The translations under genes were made by a program, and so were the position numbers. The notes beneath the pieces are model-generated. The model was not told where the DNA came from and made no database searches. It was given only the letters and a program-made list of their open reading frames with translations. A stretch of 64,000 bases of DNA. Origin: Mesostigma viride. Lineage: Eukaryota > Streptophyta > Mesostigmatophyceae > Mesostigmatales > Mesostigmataceae. Where the stretch lies: assembly GCA_009746045.1 (NCBI GenBank), contig RPFO01000080.1:1634363-1698362 (forward strand), in the 5' to 3' direction. Positions 34,332-43,897 of this stretch are shown piece after piece. Numbering within the stretch: the first letter of the stretch is position 1; each line of letters begins with the position of its first letter.

Positions 34332-34989
34332 ATCGGGGAGTCACGGGGTATTGTATCCGAATTGTGGATGGATGGACAAACAATCCTAACGGTCGGTCTA
34401 TTGTATTTATCTATTGCCTAAACTAACAGACGGAGAGACATGCCAAATGGAAGGTAGTTCATGCCTAGTTCTAGTGTCGCGTTTGCGTGCCACTTTGTCC
34501 TAGACTATCGCTAGGAAGACATATCCACAGCTACGCCTTGGCACAAGCTCTACAAACAGGTCGTGGACCGGCTGGATCGCATAGTATCTCCGCACATCTG
34601 AACCCTGTGATGCCAGATCTCCTTTGCGGCCGTTCCGAGCTTGGCACCGGATTCGTTGTCCACATCGTCGCGTCGCTGCAGCAACACGATGTTTTCTGGC
34701 ATCCGCCGGCTTTTGGTTCCCGCCGCACATTTGAAAGTGCTGTCCTCCGGCTTTTTGCCTTTGCACCGTGTGCAGTTCTTGGACGTTTGGAATCATGGCA
34801 TGGCTAACGTGATGACTGACTAGCTAGACCTTTTCAGTGGTTTCCCATTTGCGGGTATTTCCTCGTAAATGGTGGGAGAGCGATCGCAGCAATGGTGCTC
34901 ACCACTAGACACTCCCGGCCAGTTAGGCTCGAAACACACGCCCTGATCAAGCATGCTGTTTCCGGCCCCACCGTCTAGGTCATCTAGTC

Positions 34990-35165
34990 GCTCTACCCGT
35001 AAGCCAGCCATAATTTCAATGCACAAGGATACACATTTCCATCACCATTCATCTTCATCATCCTGAACGACTCAAACACGCGGACAAGATAACGGCAGGC
35101 TCGAGCTACCATGGTCCGGATTCTCCCGATTTCTGGCCTGCGCTGGTTGTCTCCTTGATATCCAC
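34990..35165 (-). repeat. Dispersed repeat (second copy of 30245-30495)
   Basis: It is nearly identical to the 30.2-30.4 kb segment, including the antisense PEIGRI...ACRYLVRVFESF reading and the AACCAGCGCAGGCCAGAAATC word. A stem-loop/(TTAA)n type end lies just beyond at 35176-35206. Origin unknown, possibly part of a LINE. Confidence 0.55.
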
Positions 35166-35337
35166 AGCGATAGAGCAACGGGAGCACGAGTCTAATTAAT
35201 TAATTAAGTAGCTTCCATCATCATTCCGTCATCATTCCGTCATCGCGACTAGGAGAAGTGCACCACCCTTATGCTGGCATCTGCCACCCCTATAGTGACC
35301 CTATAGTGACCGCGGCCTAGGATGGGGTCTCACCCTA

Positions 35338-35363
35338 AGTCCTAAACCCTAAAACCCTAAACC
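35338..35363. repeat. Short plant-type telomere-like repeat
   Basis: Three degenerate CCCTAAA units lie in the middle of the contig, consistent with an interstitial telomere-type sequence of the green lineage. It is too short to mark a chromosome end. Confidence 0.45.
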
Positions 35364-35478
35364 ACTTGCAAAAACAGAAGTGCCCCCCTGCCACCACTGC
35401 TCACCAGGTTGTGACATTTAGGCTGGCATCTGTCACCACCCCGGCAGTTGTGATGGTGTGTTGGGGTGTGACAAGGAT

Positions 35479-35965
35479 GGCGAAAAATTGCGCGTACTTA
35501 CTCTTATATAAAGAACGCCCAATTTTTCGCCACCTTGCCACCCCTTGGCGCGGGTCATAGGAGGTGTTTGTCAAGGTGTGAGAGTGATGGCGAAAAATTG
35601 CACGTACTTACTCTTATATAAAGAACGCCCAATTTTTCGCCACCCTGCCACCCCTTGGCGCGGGTCATAGGATGTGTTTGTCAAGGTGTGAGAGTGATGG
35701 CGAAAAATTGCACGTACTTACTCTTATATAAAGAACGCCCAATTTTTCGCCACCTTGCCACCCCTTGGCGCGGGTCATAGGAGGTGTTTGTCAAGGTGTG
35801 AGAGTGATGGCGAAAAATTGCACGTAAGTAGTCTTAAGAAAAGACCGCCCAATTTTTCGCCACCTTCCCCCACAGGCCGGCGCTGAGGTGGCGTGGGTTG
35901 TTGGAGGTGGAGAAAAATTGCACGTACTTACTCTTAAGAAAAGACCGCCCAATTTTTCGCCATGG
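35479..35965. repeat. 110-bp tandem repeat with internal hairpin (5 units)
   Basis: Units start at 35479, 35589, 35699 and 35809, with a diverged fifth near 35911. Each begins GGCGAAAAATTG and about 35 bp later has the complement CAATTTTTCGCC, so every unit can form a 12-13 bp stem with a loop containing ACTTACTCTTATATAAAGA. A TATATAAA box lies in the loop of the first three. Positions 35521 onward are linked by CCACCTTGCCACCCCTTGG. No protein is encoded. Confidence 0.85.
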
Positions 35966-36206
35966 CCTCGCAGGGTGAGGGAGCCGGCGAGGGCCGCGCG
36001 GCGGGGTGTGCAGAGTGTCATTTTATTACTCTGGAAACTCAGACGACCTATGCAAGAATCCCACACGACCTGTGTCGATGCATAAGAGGTTTACTCTGGA
36101 TTTTTAACCTGCAGTTAGCACTGCAATTCGAGACGAAATGAAAATTGTTTTCAACATGCATTGACGCGTTTTATACTGCATAAACGATTTCATTAAAATT
36201 TATAAC

Positions 36207-36450
36207 ACGTTTACATTCGTTATCAGCTCAACAAGAGCGAAATGGCAAGCTCGTTGCCGTCGTCAACAAGACGACAATCTACTCCTTGTCATTGGAGTGT
36301 CCAGTCAGGCTCTTCACAACGTACGAGGCGGAGTTCTTCTTGTCGCCATGGCCGTGGGAGCTTGACGCTCCCTCGCGGCTCCTCTTCCTGCCATATTGGA
36401 AGTGGCGGCCAATCAAGTTTCGTTTAAGTGGCCAGCCGGAGCGGCTGCTT
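36207..36450 (+). other. Open, protein-like stretch without a start codon
   Basis: One plus frame stays open and reads NGKLVAVVNKTTIYSLSLEC, then a Trp-, Pro- and Phe-rich segment, up to a stop near 36470. No ATG begins it and no family is recognised. Its end (AAGTGGCCAGCCGGAGCGGC) resembles, inverted, a piece of the gene at 37080-37655. It may be a remnant exon or viral gene fragment, or chance. Confidence 0.2.
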
Positions 36451-36533
36451 AGGTTTTAGCGGACAAGTGTTCGAAGCGCGTCATTGGTGAATTACTTGGG
36501 AACTTGGGTTTCCCCGCGAAACTCCAACCGCAC

Positions 36534-37060
36534 GTTCAGATTTCCAAATCTCAAGTAAAGTTCGGCGCAACTTTCTGAACGGGGGCAGTTGACGAGCAGC
36601 ATTCCTCCGGACGAATGAATTGCGTTCCATACTTGCGCAAAATTTTGAAAGGTAGCTTGCGTGCAGCCCTACTAAAATTTGCGCGGACGTTCAGATTTCC
36701 AAATCTCGGGTAAATTTCGGCGGAACTTTCTGAACGGGGGTAGTTGGCAGGCAGCGTTCCTCCAGACGAATGAAATGCGTTCCATACTAGCGCAAAATTT
36801 TGAAAGGTAGCTTGCGTGCAGCCCTACTAAAATTTGCGCGAAGTGTGGGACTGAAAATTCGTAACGGAAACGTTTTGGTAGTTGCCGTCACTTCCTTTTG
36901 TGCAAACTTGTGGGAGTGAAAATTCGTAACGGAAACTTTTTGGTAGTTGCCGTCACTTCATTTTGCGCGAGTGTTGGGCTGAAAATTCGTAACGGAAACT
37001 TTTTGGTAGTTGGCGTCACTTCCTTTGGTTCGACTGAAAATTCGCTGAAATTCGCTGAAT
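36534..37060. repeat. 155-bp tandem duplication followed by ~64-bp tandem repeats
   Basis: Two 155-bp units start at 36534 and 36689 (GTTCAGATTTCCAAATCTC). Three to four units of about 64 bp follow, with TGAAAATTCGTAACGGAAAC at 36852, 36917 and 36980. They lie at the downstream edge of the viral gene block. Confidence 0.8.
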
Positions 37061-37079
37061 TCGTACCGTAGCCTAATTT

Positions 37080-37655
37080 TTAGTACCTCGAAGTGACGGG
37101 GCACCTAAAAATTTGCCCACAAGTACACTTGGCAGCGCGCTCACTGGGAAAAATTGTACAGCCGCTCCGGCGGGCCACTTGAACGAATTGTAATTGAGTG
37201 AGTCCGGTCTTTGCGTCCTCGAAACCCTTCTTTGCCTCCTCCCATGCCTTGTAGAGCGCAATGGGGGAAATGCCTGGCTGGCGCTTGGACTTGGAGAAGC
37301 CATTGAGGAATTCGTCAACCATCTTAACGCACCCGTCGGCTTGGTCGAGGCGAATCCACTCGCAGCGGTCCTCGACCTTCCTCGGCTTTGCCGCATTCTT
37401 CTCGTAGACCCACTCGACGCAAATTTTTGGCGTCTTGCGGTCGACATCGTCATATCCGGCGTCGTGAATCTTGAAGACCTCGCAGGTAGGTCCGGTGCCT
37501 CCAACAGCACCTTCGTTTCCGGAAAGAAGGGAGACCTTGTGCGTCAGGTGTGCGAGCTGGTCAGATATCTTTGTCTGGCCGTCCTCGAGACCATCGAGGA
37601 TTTTTCCAAGCATTGCCAGCGCTTTCTCGCAAGGCCCTGCGTTTCGGGAAGCCAT
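37080..37655 (-). CDS. Hypothetical PLV-region protein (191 aa)
   Basis: The start is placed at the ATG at 37653-37655 (MASRNAGPCEKALAMLGKIL) because the longer open frame has no ATG further upstream. The N-terminal 60 residues are helical and coiled-coil-like (LDGLEDGQTKISDQLAHLTH). The middle is Asp/Lys-rich with two Trp-containing segments (ICVEWVYEKN, CEWIRLDQ). No catalytic motif or family is recognised. The last codons may be frameshifted: in another frame the end reads SFKWPAGAA, which recurs in the inverted fragment at 36420-36450. It is the last gene of the minus-strand block. Confidence 0.5.
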   Translation of the reverse strand: MASRNAGPCEKALAMLGKILDGLEDGQTKISDQLAHLTHKVSLLSGNEGAVGGTGPTCEVFKIHDAGYDDVDRKTPKICVEWVYEKNAAKPRKVEDRCEWIRLDQADGCVKMVDEFLNGFSKSKRQPGISPIALYKAWEEAKKGFEDAKTGLTQLQFVQVARRSGCTIFPSERAAKCTCGQIFRCPVTSRY

Positions 37656-37805
37656 GGCTACCGGCAGAGAGCTTGGCAACGTGAGATGCGTGACTTGCAC
37701 GTGATTTTGCCTATTTGTGCACAATGTGCCAAGGTCCGTTACGTCTGCTGGCACGGCCTGGACAGGACGCGAAGGTGGCTGGACTTGTACAAGTGTCGAA
37801 CTTGG

Positions 37806-38009
37806 CTAAATTTCGGAGCGATGCAAGTCTAAGGTGGCCTCTACCACGTGTCTAGTTCTGGGACGTGAATTTAGGTAAACGGCCTCGTAAGCGTGCGAGT
37901 AATCAACTGGGTCACTTGTCAATCGCCTGAACGAAGATTCTAGAGTGTCCACGAGAGTGAATTTTCCGAAGCAACCACCCATATATGATGCGCAGAAATT
38001 ACTTGCCAT
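37806..38009 (-). CDS. Small hypothetical protein (67 aa)
   Basis: The reading frame from the ATG at 38009 gives MASNFCASYMGGCFGKFTLV and ends HRSEI. It lies in line with the other minus-strand genes, 185 bp below the previous stop and 150 bp above the next ATG. Its short length, unknown family and longer spacing make it uncertain. Confidence 0.35.
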   Translation of the reverse strand: MASNFCASYMGGCFGKFTLVDTLESSFRRLTSDPVDYSHAYEAVYLNSRPRTRHVVEATLDLHRSEI

Positions 38010-38194
38010 GACATTTGCATTTATTAAAACCTCGCACCCTCTCAAATTGTAACACGCATACGAAAGAATCGTATGCAGCAACGTTTTGATATTCCGTGTC
38101 TCCTACGTCCCTATCTATGTGGGCCAACCTTATCTCCAGAATGCCCCTGTTCCTAAAGAGATGTGGATTCCTCAAATTGAAATATGCGTGATCA

Positions 38195-38521
38195 TCAATT
38201 GATCAAAGAATAGTCGAAAGTGGTCGTTGTTGCTGTTGCTTTTTTGCATATTTCTGATCCCAACACAACCCCCTGGTCCAAATTGTGCTCACCACCCAAG
38301 TCTGAAACTGGGGGATCTACCAAGCCAATGAGCACGTGAGGGGGGTTGCTTTCGATTCCTGCAATGGACGCAAAGTGAAGCCCGCCTCTCCAATCCCCGT
38401 CAATGATGGGAGCACTTGGATCTGGCTTAATTTTAAAACGAAATGCCGCATTGTCAACGTCACTGTCACTCGATGAAGCCTCGCTGTCAAGTACTATCTG
38501 GTAATAATTTGGATAGTCCAT
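38195..38521 (-). CDS. Hypothetical PLV protein (108 aa)
   Basis: It starts MDYPNYYQIVLDSEASSSDS at a clear ATG, 38 bp after the fibre gene stop. The N-terminus (YYQIVLDS, then FRFKIKPDPS) resembles the opening beta strands of small virion-surface proteins of protist viruses, but this is an impression only. A TATC/TCTA-containing AT-rich segment lies 15-25 bp upstream of the ATG (38539-38546). The end is Thr-rich. No function is assigned. Confidence 0.5.
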   Translation of the reverse strand: MDYPNYYQIVLDSEASSSDSDVDNAAFRFKIKPDPSAPIIDGDWRGGLHFASIAGIESNPPHVLIGLVDPPVSDLGGEHNLDQGVVLGSEICKKATATTTTFDYSLIN

Positions 38522-38559
38522 TGCTTACATGATATGGATAGATATTTAGTTATAGAGGC

Positions 38560-40549
38560 CTATGCTGGAGGAGTTAACGGTGCCCCCCACTTGGCTGCGA
38601 GGTAGCCGCGTATCAGCTCAAGCTCCGCTGACGTTTTTGCGGTGTTGTAGACCAAGATCTCGCCGATCCACCCATCAAAAGCACGACTTGCGTTGGTCGA
38701 GTCTTCCCCAATAGAGAGATTTCCTGACCCAGTTGTAGGGTCCGATCCAATTTTATTATAACCAACTCTTCCGTCGAAGCGGGTGAGAAGTGCGTTTGTA
38801 CTGCTGTTGCATGAAATCGCCATGACGTGTGCGGCGTTGTCAAAGAACTGAGCCTTGGTGCTCACGGTTTCGTATACTTGGTTGGGAGCGAAGAGGAGAA
38901 CGGTCTGTAACTCTGACTGATAAGCCATGATATAACCGCTGCCACCCGACGATCCAAGCATATACCCTCGTATAGCCGTAGAACCCCCTATTTGTGGATA
39001 CGTTGCAGTCGTTAGTTGTTTTGCGACTAGAAAAACACTCGCACTTGCCCCGATCGCATTCCAGAAATTGTTCACGGACCCTAATAAGCCAGACCGCGAG
39101 TTGATAAAGCGGAGGGACTGTTTCGAGTTCAGTTCCGTCGTGTCCAGCGTAGGACACTTGGAGGAAGTGGCCTGGGTCACGTGGTACCCGTTCGGCCCCT
39201 TGTCGTTCACTCGCATCACGTTCCCACCTGTCGTGTTTTGCTGGGTTGTGCCGGACGTGTCGCTGAACATCGTGGCGCTGTCGGACGGATCGTACCACGC
39301 GAACAGATTTGGGTCTGTTGCGGGGTTGTAACCGGGTGTATACGTGAAAGTAAGAAGAGAGTTAGACGCCGAGTTCCCATTGCCCGACACAGAGTCTGTC
39401 GCCGCGTTGGCACCCACGCTGACGGTCGTCAATGTGTTCGAGGTTCCTGACACGTCGAACGTGTAAAATGCCGCGTTTACCTGCACCAAGTTGGACGCCG
39501 TCCCGTTGGTAACGACGATGTCCCCGAGCGAGAAACCAGTGACTGACCGGCTGAAGGTAGCCGTCACGCCGACTGGGCTCGCGGACGGTGTTGCCCCGGC
39601 CGAAGTCGCGAGGGTGACGGTAGGCGGCGGGGAGTAGGTGAACGCGACCGTGTTAGACTCGGCGTTTGTGACCCCGAATTCGCCTACCCTCGTGCCATCG
39701 ACCACCCTCACGGTCGTCTGGGAGTATGGAGTGGTCGGTGTCATTGCGAACTGGTATGATGCCCCGGTACCGGTTACCGACGACACTGTTCCGTTGTTCA
39801 CGTAGATGTCCCAGCTACCAAACCCGGTCACGGGCTTGTCAAATGTGACATCCATCAATTGTGACGGGGCTTGTGGTTGGATATGTCCCTGCCGCTGTAG
39901 ATAGAGCGACCGTGATAGGTGGAGGGCTCAGTGTGAATGTTAGAGTATTGGATGCGTCGTTTCCACCGTCCACCACATCCACTCCCACGCTAACAGTGGT
40001 GGGGGTGTATGCCGTGATGGGAGTGACCGAGAATGTATAAGATGAACCACTGCCTGTCAACGAGGAAGCGGTCCCATTGGTAACTACTAGGTCGTCTATG
40101 GAAAAACCAGTTATCGACTGACTGAAAGTGGCAGTCACTGCGATAGGGCTCGTAGTAGGATTGGCGCCTGCCGTTGTAGCAAGCGTGACGGCGGTGGAAG
40201 GAGGGGTGTATGTAAATGATAACAGATTAGATTCTTCGTTGTACGCCCCAGAAACCCCTGTTACCTTATTTTCTTTCACGAAAACCGTGGTTGGGATCGA
40301 ACCTGTGATATTTGTTATATCAAAAAAATACGTCGCCGGTGCACCTAAAAAGAGGCCGACTGCCGTTCCGTTTGTCACGTCAATGTCTGATAGATCAAAA
40401 CCAGTGACGTCTTCATTAAATGTCGCCATCACGAAAACGGGGACATTCGATGGTGTAAGGTCCACTGTTGATAACGCAACCGTGACCGAGGTACTAGGAA
40501 CGCGTCGTTTATATAAAAGAGCGGGGCATATACCACTATCCAGCAACAT
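38560..40549 (-). pseudogene. PLV fibre/adhesin: Ig-like repeats plus LamG-like lectin domain, one frameshift
   Basis: About 660 residues lie in two overlapping frames, 40549-39839 and 39858-38560. Four Ig-like repeats of about 90 residues each carry the signature VTATFS..VTGFS..DI.VTNGTAS, as in bacterial Big-type adhesin repeats. A concanavalin-A/LamG-like domain follows (LFAWYDPSDSATMF to FDGWIGEILVYNTA) and ends LAAKWGAPLTPPA. Repeats plus a terminal lectin domain suggest a receptor-binding fibre, inferred from architecture. The break in the third repeat is a duplicated GATG (near 39848-39855): one copy too many shifts the frame. The ATG at 40549 follows TCTATACAA. The gene lies downstream of the MCP gene in the same orientation. 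Confidence 0.75.
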
Positions 40550-41136
40550 TTGTATAGACTAATCGTCGTTATTTTTTTTGGTTTGGTAGCGGGTACTTGA
40601 AGGTGGGGAGAAGGGGCAATGCTCGTCTAGCTGGCATTGTCATGGACAGACCAGAATTTGCCATTTCAGGAATGTCAAAAATCAACTTCAACCTGTTAAA
40701 CGGATTAGCTGTGATGCTAGGGTCTCGAAAGTAGTCCATCGTTTGTCATTACACACGTATATATTTTTTAGAGGTACACGGCTGCCTGCCTGCCTGCAGC
40801 AATGTCCATCTTCGATTCGCATTCCGTGAAGAGGTACTGGAGATACAGTCCGTTGCTCCCTTCTCGACTCGCAGCGTGACCACCGATGCAGTGCCACGAA
40901 GGTCAAGCCCGCTCATGTACTCTGGACCGGCACATGGCATATTAAGGTGACACGCCATCGTGAAGTTGTTGTTTAGCCACGTGGTAGGAGTCATGCCCTC
41001 CCGGACACAGGACAAGACATTCCCCTGGTCACCGAACGCGGACAACAGATTGATCCACGCCTCGGTTGCGTTCGTACGGTATCCAGGCGCTAGGTTGGAT
41101 CCGTTGATGTCGTATTGGTAGGAAGTCATACCATCC

Positions 41137-41750
41137 AGTTAACGTAAAGGATTTACGTTAGATGGATAGAGATTGTTACGCTCTTTTCAACGGCACCTTG
41201 AACGCCTCATTTGGTTAAGGAACGTAAAAGTTATGACGTTTCCTAGGCTGTGCCGACAGTACCCGGCGCGCCACTGTGGGCGCGTACGGACACAGGATGT
41301 ACAAGTGTCACTTTGATAGTCCGCAGGACGTTGACAGGACTTGTACAGGACTTGATGGTCAATTGATAGGTAGGCGTGCTGTAGCGCGCCAGGACCTATG
41401 AGACAATTGATGCTGACTAGTGTACGGATAGGTCCACAGGACTAGCCGTATGGACAATTGATAGATCTGCGCGCCAAAGGCGTGCCAGAGTCTGTGTAAT
41501 CAATTGATTGACAGTTCAGCTGTGACAGTGCAGCTGAATACTTGGACGCGTCCCTACAAGCTATATGAGTGACTTGGTCACACCGGGACGCTAGTTCTTG
41601 CGTGCACGTTCTCTTGGCACTGCGACCCTGTCGTCTGTGCTGCGTGCAGTCTTGGAAGTGACGTGACTTACGTCTGTGTTTCCTTGTTATTAATAAAGGC
41701 AACTTCCTGCAAGAACCATGGCGGAATTCGTGGCATTCTCACTCACAACT
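41137..41750 (+). repeat. 5' LTR of the copia-like element
   Basis: It is 614 bp and begins AGTTAACGTAAAGGATTTACG, which holds a CGTAAAGGATTTACG inverted repeat. It ends TCACTCACAACT. AATAAA at about 41692 and ATG in a good context at 41718 lie near its 3' end. Confidence 0.9.
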
Positions 41751-42617
41751 CACAACTCGTATTACACGCTCTTAAAAAGATGCCAAATTCTGAAGAATTC
41801 GGATTCCGGCGATGAGGAAATAGCCGCTCCGCCGGCTGGTTCTTCGTCAAGACCGACTGCGCCGTCGTGGCAGCAATTGCTCGACGAAGTACGATCTCGC
41901 TCGACGAGCTTCATCGTCAGCAGCGCGCAGCTCACGCATTGCTCGGGGATAACCCCGAGGACCCCGATTTGCCAGCACTGGTGCCGGCAATCGCGCATGT
42001 TGGACCAGATTCGAAAATTTTATCGACATTTACGGTCCAGGTGCGGGGAGGTTTGCGGTCGGTGACCGAAGTCACGACTGCCATTGAGGAGTTGGACAAC
42101 GTCCTCTCTTCACTCACCGGTTACCAGAGAAACCTGCAAAACTGGGCATCGCTACGCACGGGGGGCGCGCCGGCGGTGTCGACAAATTTGTTTCAGGATC
42201 TCGCGTTGCTGTCGCTGCTCACTCGCGGCGTACGCAGTCGCGAGCGCCAGGTTTTAATTAACCTGGTGGCATTTCTCGCTCTGTGCGAGAGTGGATTCCC
42301 GCGGGGTGGGAATTATTGACGATCTTTACACATCCTCTGCGCCTCGTCGCGCGTCGGCGCGTCGCAACTTACGCGGCGGGGAGCACACCGGTTTTAATCA
42401 TACCGGTGCAGGTCCGGAGCTGGATATGGAGGATCGTGAGTATACACGTACTGCGACTTCAGGGGCCTTGACTACTAGTCGGCCTAATTTTTTTCCAGTA
42501 CTCGTCGACATTTTTTTGTCGAATTTTCGGCGGCAATTCGCGGGGGCGGCAGCGACACCGGCGCAGGCGGCAGTGGCGACACAAAAATTTTGTACATATT
42601 TTCTGCTGCTTTGCTAA
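41718..42617 (+). pseudogene. Copia element first open region (unknown, gag-like position)
   Basis: Coding begins with an ATG inside the 5' LTR (ACCATGGCGG) and proceeds MAEFVAFSLTTHNSYYTLLK. It continues in a second frame (SLDELHRQQRAAHALLGDNP to TAIEELDNVLSSLTGYQRNL) and a third (GVGIIDDLYTSSAP to AGAAATPAQAAVATQKF), so at least two frameshifts are present. It could be a capsid-type Gag segment or an extra ORF ahead of Gag. No known domain is seen. Confidence 0.45.
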
Positions 42618-42645
42618 GGTGTTCTTTGAATAGCTGTAGTGCAGG

Positions 42646-43756
42646 ATGGCTGAGGGACGCCGTAGCAAGGGTCCAGCCAGTGGGAATAATAATGGGGGTG
42701 CTGGTAGTGGAACCGCTCACGTAGATGACGTGGGGCTTACCGGAGAGATTACCAACCTTCCTCACAATAATAATAATGCACAAGCTGTTCATGGCTTTGA
42801 TCTTACCACACAGGGTCTTTTAATTGTCAATCAGCTGCAGCCTGTAACCTCAGACTCCAAGCCTAAGCAGGCTGAAGAGTTTGTGGAGGATTGGAAGGGT
42901 TCCCTAGCTTGTACGGTGGTACAAATTACTATCAAATCTGGATAGGCAGTAGCACTTTTGGCAAGTGTACTGACCAGATTAAGGACCTAACCAGGGAGTG
43001 CAAAAGGCCAATAAGGCCTGGGCACTGTACGTGGCTGAGCTGAAGGAGCTGCTGGAAGACCAACGAAGAAGGTCGGCATCCATTGGCAGGAAATACCAAG
43101 GGTGGGAGGTCAAGGGGGACCTGATCCAGAACTTCTCAACTATTGTAAGATGGTTGAGGAGGGCAGGGCTCACGGCTTTAATGTCGCTGATAACATAGCC
43201 CTAACCAACTGGCTCAAGGTTTCTGGGCTGGATAAGGCGACACGTGGCTCCTTAAAGTCATGTGTGCCCCACACTCACCCTGAAGGCCTACAAGGTCATA
43301 ATCAAACAAGCACTCGAGGCAGAGGAGCTGTTTGAGGGTGGAGTGCCAGCAGTGAAGGCTACCCAGGCAGGTGGGCGTACCCAGGGTGGCTCCAAGACGT
43401 CTGAGGCTGACCGAAGCCAAGGAGGGCGTAGGGGCAACCATAACAAGCGCAAGGGAGATCATTCACCTGATTCTGACAGGAGGTCACACTCCAAGTCGGT
43501 GTTCAGGCGGGTGGGTGGTCAGCCCAAGCAGGGCAACGCGTCTGACAACGGGGGCAGTGGCCAGGGCAAGTCCAAGATACAATGCTACCTGTGCAAGGGG
43601 TGGGGGCACATCAAGAAGGAGTGTCCCAGCTTCAAGAAGTCCCAGGGCCAGGGCAGCAACAAGAATAACAACAACAACAACAAGAAGAACAACAACAAGT
43701 CCCAGGCAGGCCAGCCTTCAAAGGGCAGTCAGCAAGAAGACAACAAGGAGCAGTGA
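42646..43756 (+). pseudogene. Gag-like protein with CCHC zinc knuckle, frameshifted
   Basis: It opens MAEGRRSKGPASGNNNGGAG. A stop or shift near 42943 is followed by coding pieces in other frames (LTRECKRPIRPG, then KAWALYVAELKELLEDQRRR and NVADNIALTNWLKVSGLDKA). The frame 43262-43756 (KAYKVIIKQALEAEELFEGG) contains CYLCKGWGHIKKEC, a CX2CX4HX4C nucleic-acid-binding knuckle, and ends in a long Asn/Lys/Gln-rich tail. This is nucleocapsid-like Gag, binding genomic RNA in the particle. At least three indels break it. Confidence 0.7.
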
Positions 43757-43897
43757 CTGTCTGAGGCAACCCCTACACACCTTAATTCACCCAAGGGGGA
43801 GGCCAGGTGCTCCAATGCAGATTTTATATCTGGGCAACAAGAGGGTGATCTCCAGGTTCAGTGTGGCCCCAGGTCACCTGGAGAGGTACAGGTTCCT

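Noticed and set aside
35338-35363. True telomere or chromosome end
   Set aside because: Only about three degenerate units, embedded in repeats on both sides.
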